Shown here one piece after another: positions 24,701 to 36,700 of a DNA stretch of 64,000 nt. Below the pieces are notes generated by a model. It saw only the letters and a program-made list of their open reading frames with translations, was not told the DNA's origin and ran no database searches. Source of the DNA: Argyresthia goedartella (lineage: Eukaryota; Arthropoda; Insecta; Lepidoptera; Argyresthiidae); assembly GCA_949825045.1 (NCBI GenBank), contig OX463809.1, forward strand, positions 7,529,501 to 7,593,500, in the 5' to 3' direction. The stretch's first letter is position 1. Each line of letters starts with the position of its first letter. The position numbers and the translations under genes are program-made.

Positions 24701-27700
24701 TATAGAGCTGCTGGTTCCCTAAACATTTTGCCGAAGTATTCGTTGAAGGCATTGCAAGTCTCCTTTTCTGTTTGTAGAGTGATATTTTCGTGTGTCATAT
24801 TTTTAGGATAACCTGAACCTTCTTTGCGCATGGACTTGACGTACGACCAGAGCAATTTCGGGTTCTTTTTAATGCCATCCTGAGCAAATAATATATGTTT
24901 TTGATAGCATTCATGTTGGACGGTCTTGCACCTGCTACGAAGTAGAGCAAAGGCACTGTAGTCCAACGGATTTTTATATTTTTTCCATAGTCTGTGAAAT
25001 TTGTCCTTCTCCTTGATAATAGCAACCAGTGAGCGACTATACCAGATTGGATACTGGTGCGATCTGCATGTTGTTCTTTTAGGGACGTATTTTTCGATAG
25101 CATTATGTATATTTGAGTTCAGCAGGCAGACCGCCTCAACGGTCGAGCCTGTGTTTGGGCCAGACCAATCAAGAAGGGAAAAGTAATCGTTCATAGCTTC
25201 ATAGTCACCTTTTCTGTATTGGTACCTAAGTTGTCTGGTAGTGGGGATTTCCAGAATATTAATATCATTAGTCTCTATTTCCAGGGTCGTGTGAAAACGG
25301 TCTTCGGCCACTAATGGTGAGGGAGCCTGTTGTACGTCTATAGCGAAATTTGTGAAGATTAAATCCAGGACATTACCACAACAATTTTTTAGCCTATTAT
25401 ATTGCCTAAATTCAAAAAAACTCATCAAGTTTGCTAGGTTTGAGCCGGAATTCTGAAGCGCTACCGAGCCTGTCCTCGTACACAACGGTACTCCAGAGTC
25501 CCAATTCAAACAAGGTAAATTAAAATCCCCAACTATTAGATATAAGTCCTCTGGGTGTCGCTGCGTTATTTCACTCAGCGCTTCCAGAAAACACTGTATG
25601 CGTACGGGTAGATTTGAATCCGGGGGTAAGTATACCAGCACAATGTGCAGGTCTTTTTTGGTAGCCATTGTGCTACCCGGTACAGTAAGCCCAATACTCT
25701 CGTGGTCGTCTCGATGCCATTCAGGCCGTGCGCGGGCGTTGAGCGCGGGCGCGCTTAGTGCCATTATGCCGCCACCAGCCATAATATATTATAGCGGTCG
25801 GGATCGGCGATTTCCGCATTAAGGAACCCTTCGCATAGTTTTGTTTCCGTTATTAGTATAAGGTCGTAGCTAAATGCGGCGATACTATTATATATATTTA
25901 CCGTCTTGGTTCTTAGACCGTTTACATTTTGATAAAAAATTCGTAGACTATGAAGTGTAAATTTTAGGCTGACTCGAAATAATTATGATGTAACATATAA
26001 ATAGAGTTAACATAAGTTTGTTGTAAATACTGTCATAGTGAGATAGTGCTCTCTCGGGTGTGTGTGTGTTGTGATAAGTATGTGTATTTATGTTTTGTAG
26101 TTTCAGAGTGTTGTCGGGCAAGTATAGTAAGTAGGTTTTAGGAGTGGGGTTTACTAAGTTATATAATAAGTAGGTATAGTAGTATAGAATTAATTTTAAA
26201 CAATTTTCATTAATCTGCTTCTGTTGATATCAGTATATGTGGTGCATTTATGGCCCTCCTCACAAAGATGCGACAGTTTTTTGTCCAGACGTATTTATAG
26301 TCAGAGCTACTAGCTTTAGTTTTACAAGAGCTAAACAGTTCATTGACGTGAATGCGCTTCGCAGGCCCATTGATGCCGATTTGCGCAGTGTCTGGGTCGT
26401 GATGTTTACGAGCTGCCGCGTAGAGCGTGTCCTTGACATTCCGCTGCCTAAAGCGGACGACTAGGGCGCGCGGCTTGCCAGCCACTGCGCGTAGGGGCTG
26501 CACTCGATGCGTGAACTCGACGTCATCGGCTCCCAGTTCAACTCCCACGCATGTCGCGATGCTTTTGACCAATCCGTGGGTTGATTCCCCTTCGACTTCT
26601 GGTACGCCTACTTCCTGGTTCAGCAAGTGGGCCCATTGTTGGTTTTGTTGAGATTCGCGTTCAAGGGCTGTTACGCGTGATGTCAGTTCCTTTGCAAGAG
26701 CAGATAGCTTCACGTTGTCTGCCCGAAGACTTTTGTTCTCTTCATCCTTTTTGCCAAGAGATTTATGGATCGTGTCTATGCTTGTTTCCGCCTTTTCCAG
26801 TTTTGCTTGGCAAATCTCGACGTCTAAACGTAGCGTATTAAAATTATCGTGAATCTTGGATATTTCCTGCCTCATAGTTGTGATCTCAGTACGGATCAGA
26901 CGCATTTCTGTTAGCAATTCCGTCAAGATATTACTGTGGTCGTGATTAGGATTAGGATTATTCGAGTTCGGTAGGATTTCAGACGGTCCAGCGATGTCTA
27001 GATGTTCGGGCGAATCAGTGATGGATACAGTTGGTGATGGCATGGATTTCCTGACTCCATGCCCGCTTCCCACTGGGGTATTGCTGTTGGCGATAACTCT
27101 TCCTTTCTTGCTTATGCAGAATGGACAGACCCAATTATCAGGTACGTCTTCCACGACGGAAACGCATTCTTTGTGAAAGATTCCTTTGCACTGACTACAA
27201 GTGGCGCCACCTTTTGCTGCAAGAAATTTACCGCATCCTCCGCACTTTGGTTTGCTCATCGTGTTGTAAAAGGTCTACAGCGGTCAGCGATCGATCGTTC
27301 GCGGCACAGCCGCTGCTAGGCACAGTGATTGTACTGAGTGACGTAAGATGGCGCTGCTTTGTGTTGTATCTCAGATCTCCAATAGAGGGTGCTGCACGTT
27401 GTGAGATATATTAATCAAGATTTTTAATTATCGCTATGTAATTCAGTGATTAGTGTCCGTACTCACTGTCTTTACAACGATGTTGCTCACGCTAGCAATG
27501 CTCTTCAGTAATTCATTAGCCGCCAACAACAACGGACACTTCACCAGAATTTCTAAAAGAGATGTTCGATTGAGGTCTTCTCACTCCAGGATAACACTCC
27601 CACTGCTACTACCGGGCTTCTAGTATACGATGCCAATTTCACAAATCTTTTTCAAACGGAATAACTAATCTTTTTTAGGAAAATATGGGAGAGTTACAAA

Positions 27701-30700
27701 AACGCAGCTGCACAAATCTACCCTCCACGATCGAAAAAAGCCTTATTAATTATTAATAATAAGCCTTATTAAATATATTACCTTTTTAATTATGTTTTTA
27801 TGCTTTTCGACCCAGCTAATTCTGTTCAGCACACGGACTAGTCGATGGCTACTCGAGTTTGATACGCAAATCGCCGCCATACAATTTCGATGGGCCGACG
27901 ACTCGTTTAACGTCAGACCATGTGCGAACAACAACGAAATTGTATGGTGGCGTCCGGCGATTTAAGAGCGACGCGCAGATTATGCGTATCAAACTCGAGT
28001 CGCTCTGAGTAGTCCCGTGTGCGGAAGTGCTGAGGCCTTCGTGAGTCGTACCTGCACTAGCCCGAAGCGGCACAGCCTCGTGCGGTGTTCCGGCTGCGAG
28101 GCGAGCGCGCGCAGCAGCGTCAGGCAATGCTCGGCGGAAGCCAGCGAGCAGCCGTAGCAGCTGCCGCCAGACTCTGTCGCAGTATCACGATACAGTCAAT
28201 ATCCAGAATAACTACACGTATAATTGAAATGAAAGTACGCAGTTTGAATAAGGGTACAAATAAATATAGCCCATTAGTGACCCCACCGAGAGGCACATGC
28301 CTTTTTTACCCGGATACGAGTAAAATTAAACCTTAGTCCACCACGCTGGCTGGTAAAAGCGTGTCACTAGATCTTGAGTGTGGCGAGGAAAGTACCTTTG
28401 ATATTCTCCCCATCGTAGTTCTTCACAAGGCCGGCGTACACTGGCAGTGTCGCGTCTTTCAGCTGCTCACTCTGAGATCTGTCGTACGAGACTAGCTCCT
28501 TCCTACATGCCAGCACCTATGGGGAACAGTGAAAAAGATTAGAAACTTTTTTTGTAGCCTTAAGTGTCCCACTGCTGGGAAAAGGCCTTCCCATGTTGCA
28601 ATCACAATTCCCTATCATGGGCTACGTCCGTCCACTCAGGCAGAAAGTCATCGAGGTCGTCGTCCCGCCACCTACCCCTCGGCCTGTCCCTACGCCGGCG
28701 TCCGTCTTGTGGCACCCAGTCAGTGATGATGTTCGCCCGTCCATTGGGTGCATGCGACAGACATGGCCGGCCCAGTTCCATTTCAGCAAGGCGGTCTGCA
28801 CTCCTGCGTCAGCAATGCCAGTCAAAGAGCGCAGCAATTGACTATTATTTTCATGGGATATATTTAATAAAATCGGATCTAAAAATGAAACACTTACTAT
28901 GAAAATCTAGAAGTAGGTCCGAGATCTGGATTACTACGTTTCTCTCAAGGAAGAGAAAGAGTAACGTATAACAAGGCTACCTAATGATTAGTTAGAGCCT
29001 TTGCACACAGCGGATTATGGACGCGCGGACATCGCGTGGAATGGGCGCAAATTTCGCGCGGAGAATGCGCGTATCAAAATTGCGAAGAACGATATTGACA
29101 TCTATATGATTTTTAAAGGCACACGGCGTATATTTAAGCGCGTATCACCCTCACGCAGAATCCGCGCGATTTTTATACGCCGTAGCAACTAGCCTCTAAT
29201 TCTACCGCCCCACCCACCTTCTGTATAATCTTCGACAGGTCCTCAAAGTGCCCCTTGCTGTCGACGCAGTACTTGTGCGCCAGCGTCTGTATCACGCGGT
29301 TGATCTGAGCGCCGCCGAACGCTGCGTTCGTCGCGTTGCTGTTCTCATCCGACCGGCATTCGAGGCGGTGCTCGCTGATCTTGTGTAGTTGAGACTGTGG
29401 GGGGGCAAGGGAGATAAGTCGATTAAAATAGACTTAGATAGAGCCAGTCGGTAAAGAAAATAATCATCCTTGTCCTAATTGTATTATATATATAAATCCA
29501 TATTTTTCATATTCCCGTAGTAAATGTCATCAGGTAATCCCATCAACGAAACTCGTTAAAAATACTCGAGGAACTAACAATGCAAATATAAACTAAACTC
29601 ACTTGAGTTGGTAGTACCCACAACCCCGACCTGCACATGTGCGGTTTAATGTGGTATTTAACCAATCGGTTAAATGCCGGGCTTACATCTCTAGGACAGA
29701 CACGTGAGCAACTATTCACCCCGCCATAAATATTCAAAAAAATAGAATAAAGTTCAATGAGCGGTAGCATTATTTGCAACTGTCAGTTGACAGTTCGATG
29801 TACTATCGAACCATCTGAATCATGACCCACCATAAGCTTATTTTGCTAAACCCCTTAAATGCAAGTAGGTCGAAATTCGCTTGAAGGTTTATTTCCTTGG
29901 TAACGAACTTGTTATCATTTGATTAGACACTGACATTACGATAGATCTTAAAAGTTTGAAAGTTTCAAACGAATTATCAGGCAAATGGGTCATGATTCAG
30001 TTGGTTCGATTGTACATGGATTAATGGGTCGTGCATTCCGGGCCGGAAGGTTGATGATTCTAAGGACGTTAGGTTGATGAATTACTTTTATGACGTTGTG
30101 TGGTCGTCCTGCAAATGTCCAGCCATATCTACTGATTTCCTTAGCTTCGTTCATAACGTTAACCCAATCCACCTCACATGGATATAAATTTCTGTAAAAT
30201 TCGTAACCCCTCAGACCAGAAATACAGTGATCAATAAAAAATCTGGCAGAAATCACCTCCAACAGCGGCTTATTGGCCACCAGCTGCCTATACACCCTGT
30301 CAGCCTTGTCCAGCAGTCCGCCAATCGTCTGCACCATCCTCTTGCGGTCCTCATCATTCTCTATGGTGTCCGCCGCGCAGCAAGGACGCGCCGTCAGCGT
30401 GTAGTCGAATTTGGCGAACTTGCAGAAACCGCACGCGTGACAGAGGAACGGGTCCTTCTCGTCGTAGTTTATTGCGCTGTTGGGGAGGTTTCGTTGTAAG
30501 ATACACTTTCAAAGTGCCATTCCTGTACAATAGTATACCAAGGTCTAACTTCCTGGCTACGAGTCACACGCTGCAGTGAATGTGTGCGGTGCGAACGTGA
30601 AAGCGTTTGCTGACTTAAACAAATGCATGGATTGCCGCCCCGTCCGCCGCACAACCTTTCGCACTCGGTCCCGTGGCCAGGTTGCGCCTTGTCAAAAACG

Positions 30701-33700
30701 CGTTCGTTATAAAATAATGTGTGCTAAAAAAACGAAAAACAGTCAGATGTTTTATTTTTCTTAATTTGACCCGGGCGGTCTATTTATTTTTAGTCCTGTT
30801 TTAATTAAGTTTGACTTACCGGCACTTATGGCATTGGAACACATTCTCGCCACAGTTGGCGCAGACGCCAGGATTCGCGGGCACGAGCTGCGAGCAACGA
30901 GGGCACTGCAGGGACTCGCCTGTCAAATGTCAAACCACAATGTCATATGAACCACAGAAATAACGGCCAATTCAAAAAGGTAGCAAACAAAAAGCACAGA
31001 CATATTGTCTGTTGGTGAGCAAGGAATCCTAAAGAAATTCAAGTTATTAAACGTATACGTACTAGTAGAGAGTTGGTTCTCATAGAAGTCTGCGTACTCC
31101 ATCATCAGGTTGCAGGCGACGATGGGCAGCGGGAAGTCAACACGAACTTCCGACTGGCCTGATTGGAGCTGCACGCGCTTGGCTTTGTGCCACATGCCTG
31201 GACAGATTACAACGTTTAATATTATTCATCGAGCTCTGCCAAACTTAAATCAGTATAGAATGCAGGAAAATTAAGTCAACCCTATCAAGTCAAGTCAAGT
31301 GTTGTCAAGTAAAGTCATGTCATGTAAATTCAAACTAATTCAATGTAAGATGTGAAGTCAGTTAAGCCAAGTACAGTTAACTTACGACACGTTAAGTCAA
31401 GCCACGATAAGGAAATACAGGTTGATGGAGTCAAGTCAGGTCGCGTCAAGTTTCGTGAAGGACTCACTGGGCTTGTTCCGCAGTTCCTGCAGGCACAGCC
31501 TGCACGGTGCGCGTGTTTTAGTACAGGTTGATGGAGTCAGGTCAGGTCGCGTCAAGTTTGGTGAAGGACTCACTGGGCTTGTTCCGCAGCTCCTGCAGGC
31601 ACAGCCTGCACGGTGCGCGTGTTTTAGTACAGGTTGATGGAGTCAAGACAGGTCGCGTCAAGTTTGGTGAAGGACTCACTGGGCTTGTTCCGCAGTTCCT
31701 GCAGGCACAGCCTGCACGGTGCGCGTGTTTTAGTACAGGTTGATGGAGTCAAGTCAGGTCGCGTCAAGTCTAGTGAAGGACTCACTGGGCTTGTTCCGCA
31801 GCTCCTGCAGGCACAGCCTGCACGGTGCGCGTGTTTTAGTATAGGTTGATGGAGTCGAGTCAGGTCGCGTCAAGTCTAGTGAAGGACTCACTGGGCTTGT
31901 TCCGCAGCTCCTGCAGGCACAGCCTGCACGGTGCGCGTGTTTTAGTATAGGATGATGGAGTCAAGCCAGGTCGCGTCAAGTCTAGTGAAGGACTTACTGG
32001 GCTTGTTCCGCAGCTCCTGCACGGCCTGCACGGTGCGCGTGTTGTAGTACAAGTTGATGGCGCGCACCATCTTGCTGCGCTTGATGTCGCCGATGCGTAG
32101 CGTGATGCGGCTTATCATGTGGCTGCTCACCAGCTTCACTATCTGCGTCGTCGTTGAGAACTTCGAGTCGATCTGGTGGAGGAGCGGTGGTTTTTGTCAC
32201 TTTGGTGTAAATGCTTCTGAAATCACTTGAATTCTAACTTGATGAATGGTGTGCAAAATGGTAGTTCGCTTGATAGTTGTGTCATTTGACCATCCTATTT
32301 GACGACTTGGGTCACGTCGCAGTAACCAGGGTATCCTCAAACTAATGTGTGTTCCTGTATAAAATTATTAAAATGTAATTATTTGATGAATTTGAGGTGA
32401 TTGATCGCAAGTAAACAGTCACTATTTTTTTCTATTCAGTGGAATGAAAGTTGAAGGAGCCGTTTTGTCTGTCCTATCGCCAGATAAATCTTCAACGAGG
32501 ATACTTTTGCTTCCACGCTACATTACTACTTCAACTATTCTTTTATCTTTAACCGTTTTTTGAACTAATTATTTAATTGGTTCTATTTACCTTGATGGTC
32601 GGCAGTTTAATAGTCGCCATCGGCACTTCAGGGTTGTTGCACACGAGACACGGGTCGGACTCGAGATAGTATCCATCCAGCTCCACGTACGAGCTCAGAG
32701 CAGCATAAAGCGAAGAGTTGCCGTGCGACGCTAACAGCTGATTCTGTGTGCGAAGGAGGTCCACCGCGCTGCCGACGTATTTCTGGACAAATAACAAGCA
32801 TAGTGGTGAGACTTGAGGTAGGAAAGTTGGTGATATTGATGGACAGAATGTTGTACGTATCTAGAAGTAGTTGAAAGGTCATAATTTATTCGTAAATTGC
32901 TTTCCTTCAGTAACTAACGATGCGCTTTACCAACAAATTGGTGACAGTAATAAAAACTCCTGTTCAACACTTGTTTAAAGACATAAATGTATAGGATTTG
33001 ACGTTTGTTTTGACGTTAAACTATGTTTGATATTTTTTGTAGTAACACGGTATTACTTCAGTGTCAGCTCAGAATATCCATATTGGTCTTTCGCCTGGTC
33101 TTTGATATTATAGTAGGACAACAACATCTGAAATAATATAATAACATAACATAGCGTCACTCTTTTCCCGCATGGGGTGGCAGAGGCACAGTTGTACCCA
33201 CGTGTAGTTATTCGATACTCCATTTTTTATAATAATAATATGATAAGCCAGTTGTAATGACTACCTCAGTATCGATGTCGGGCGTCTTCAGCGTGAAGTA
33301 GCCGAGCAGGTCGACGAACTGCGCCGCCTTGCGTCCGTACTGCGGCAGCGTGGGCCAGACGCCCCACAGCAGCGACACGAGGGACTGCTGCTCCGCGGGT
33401 GACGAGTTGCTGAAAGGCGACTCACGTTTCATAAGGCTGTTCACTCTTATTGGACAATAATATTAGGACATTGCTTGGTAATTAAGTCCTAAAGTAATGA
33501 AAAAAAAGATAATTAAATCATTTAATGTTGGTAGAATGTGGTTAAAATAAACAAAGCGTATGAAGAGACCTAACTTTTTTACTTTAATATTCCTTGGATA
33601 AGGAGATCAGAATCCGTGAATTCGTATATTTAGATTGTGGTTAAGTTCTAAGTCTAGGGAGATGTTCTCAAAAAGGCAATTTCATTGTTATAGTCTACAG

Positions 33701-36700
33701 AGGAACTGTTTACCAGATGAGACTGACAAGAAACTTACTTGTATATGGCAAGGAGCAGAGAGTGCGCTTGCCAGCGGACGGGTGTCGAGTTCGTCTCCAA
33801 GAGGAACGCCTTCACGAACTGACGGAGCTCATCCTGCGACACCTGCGATTGAAAAATCACTTAGAACCAGAAAAAAAGACGCCATAAACATTCATACGTC
33901 TGAAACCCAATTGATTTTCCTTCCCGTCCAGGTGTAACCCTTCACTTCTGGCCTGGCCGCCGCCGCCTATATGCTCGCCTCTATATTACAGATGCACGTG
34001 TATATTATGGGTAGTGAAATATATAAAAACCCGTGGCATTGGCGACATTAGTCATAGGTCAATCTGATGTAACGAACAATGACGAACATCAAATTGAAAG
34101 GGATTACAAATACAGAATAGAGCTAGTATTTCCCCACCCACCTGCTTGAGTATCTGCTGCACCAGCATGGGCACGCGCGTGTCCTGGAACTTGGAGCCGT
34201 CGGACACGTACGCGTCGCTCTCGGCACTGCGCTCCCGCTCCGGCCACTCGGTCGCGCCACTGCTCGGCTGTAGGCACAAACATTTATATACAGACACATG
34301 GCTTCTGGCCCCACACTAGGATTCGCGACCACAAAACGGCGACATCACAAACCCGGCGATTACATTACACAACATCGCGTCACGCCTTTTCCCATTCGGG
34401 GTGGCAGAGGCACAATTGTGAACACTTTAAGCCAATTATTAAATAATCCATTTTGCGTGACAGGGATCTAGCACATCGCCGCAGCATGAAGTAATAAAGG
34501 TTTAGGCATGATAATTTCCTTCACCGTTAGTACGCCCTTATATTGTACTTCAGATAAATTACTTATCTCAATGGAACATGATCAGCACCGGAATTAGAAC
34601 CTGCACCTCCTGCGTGAGAAGCAAGCGTGCAAACCACTAGACCATGGAGCTCTTTTTACCCGGGGATTATTTTTTCTTGTTCCTACCTTTGTGACGCAGA
34701 GCTGCGACCGCTACTACACATAAGTCCTAACACAAAATTAATAGAATTAAAATAATTACGCCTATTAGAGAACCCACTGTTGAGTATAGACGATTGTGTG
34801 CCACTCAACTCCAATTCCTGTGCATATTGATTGGTTTGTCATAGGGTTTGACAGGCTGGTGGACTACCCACTGTTTGGTCTCCTTTTGGCCGCCACTGGG
34901 TTACCGGCCGAATTTACTGCAAAATTCATACGTAGAAGTGCGCCAAAAGAGAAGTCCGTTTCATCTAGCGTTCAGTTTACCTTGGCCTCCTTCCCAGTAG
35001 GCGGCTTGGGCGGGGCCAGCGCAGCTTGCAACAGCTGCAGCACAGTCGGCGCCACGTGAGGATGCAGCTTCCTGGCTACGGTGACCAGCCAGCCGAGAGC
35101 CGCGCGCCGTGATGTGAGGCACGCGTGCTGCCAGTTGCCGGTGCGGGCTGAGACTATCTCCGCGCACGCCTATGGAAGGGAAGGATTAAATCAGTCTGGT
35201 GAACGTGTGATGGTCGAAATCTTTATATTATACATAAGACAACAGAAGGGAGGAAAAAGGAATAAAAAGAAACAGAAAGTAAGATAAAAGAACAGAAAGC
35301 AAGAAAAAGGAAGAGAAAGAAAGATAAAGTCAAAGAGAGGACGATAATGGAAGAGAAACAACGAGAAAGGAATAGAAAGGAGGTGATAGGAAGCGAAAGG
35401 AAGCGAAAAGAAGAGAAAGTCAGAGAAATAAAAAGATAGAAGAATAAAGGAAAAGAAGGGAACTGATCGTAAGAGTATGGAAGACATTAGAAGGAAAGAG
35501 AAGAGCAGCAGTACCTTCAGGTGCTCCATGAGCTGCACCAGCTGGTCGTAGTCTGGGTCCGGCGCGTCGAGCAGCAGCTGCGCGGCCGTGAGGTGCGTGT
35601 CGAGCGCGTGCACGTCGCGCAGCTGACGGTAGCGCTCGCGCGTGCCGCATTGCAAAAGAAGGAGCTTGCGGACTTGCTTCCTGAGGAGGGATGGATTGGG
35701 AGTTTGACAATAAGAAAGTAACCAAAATCTCATATAGTACTGAGGCCAAAAATCTAAGTTTTCTTCGATAACCAAATTTCCTGGTCAGCTCATGTCAGCG
35801 AGGTCACTGACTACCACTTTTCAGTCGATCAGGCTACTTCAAAACTTCCTGCCTTGTTAGACAAAAATCACTCTTGCCCAGTCTCTTCTTCTTCCCCTGA
35901 TCGATTACGCTAACGTTTGTTGGGTCAGCGCGAACGAAAAGCAACTGAACAAACTCAAGCAACTTCAAAGCCTCGGGATTCTGTTAGTTCACTACCACGT
36001 CTCGGAGTATCGCAGGGATTGAAGTGGCTTCCTATCCGCCTTCGTCGGGATTCTCACATCCTCATCTGACTCTTCAACATCTTAATTAATCATCGCTTCC
36101 CTGGTTTCTTACGAGATCGTTTTGAGTTTCTGTCTTCGGAGATGGCTCGGAGATCTCACAGTCGGTCACTGCTTATAACTCCGCAACACAACACAGCCGC
36201 ATATGAACATGGGTTCAGACTTCGCGCTATCAGGCTCTAGAACAAACTTCCTAGCGCCATCAGAGACAGCCCGTCACTTTATATGTTTAAGTCGCTTAAA
36301 AGAACACTACCTTTCTCTTCCATAAAATACTTTTGCAAGTATATTGTATTGATTTATATTTTGTAGTATAAAAATCTCTTTTTATAAGTAAGTTTGGTAA
36401 GTAGTTTATTATTTAACGTTGTGCACATAGGTCTACCTGATGTTTAATAAATCCTGTCCATCCTAGGCTTGCTGGAAGAAATCTCTTTTTAGAGATAAGC
36501 TCGCTTTTGTACACGTAGTTTCCATTTTGATGTATCTTCTGTTTTTTGCAATAAAGTATAAATTAAGTAAAAAAGTAGCTCATTTGAATAAAGATTGTCA
36601 AATACCAGACTGAGATTAGATGGTTCTAAGTTTAATGAGTTGTAATAGAGTCAAACGTCAGGTTGTCCGCAATTACTTGTTTTAGTTTTTGTTGTTCTTA

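Larger units (their letters stand above)
22776..27430 (-). mobile_element. near full-length non-LTR retrotransposon (CR1/Jockey-like), decayed ORF2
   Basis: Same strand as UBR4, in the intron between exons 36 and 37. The 5' UTR lies above 27259, ORF1 (PHD finger) at 26210-27259, ORF2 (endonuclease and reverse transcriptase) from about 25980 down to 23116, then a TG-rich 3' UTR and an (ATAA)n-type microsatellite tail at 22776-22814. ORF1 is open, but ORF2 has several frameshifts. The length and order are those of an almost complete element; the exact 5' end is uncertain. Confidence 0.88.

Noticed and set aside
29990..30256. Extension of UBR4 exon 33 past its donor
   Set aside because: The reading frame stays open but loses all UBR4 similarity after LLE, and the donor at 30257 restores phase to exon 34.
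31422..31849. Three overlapping 71-codon plus-strand ORFs with repeated MMESxQVASS sequence
   Set aside because: They are antisense readings of the 106-bp exon-derived array, shifted by one frame per unit; no independent coding evidence.
31421..32052. CRISPR-like regular repeat spacing
   Set aside because: Units are contiguous tandem copies without unique spacers, in a eukaryotic intron.
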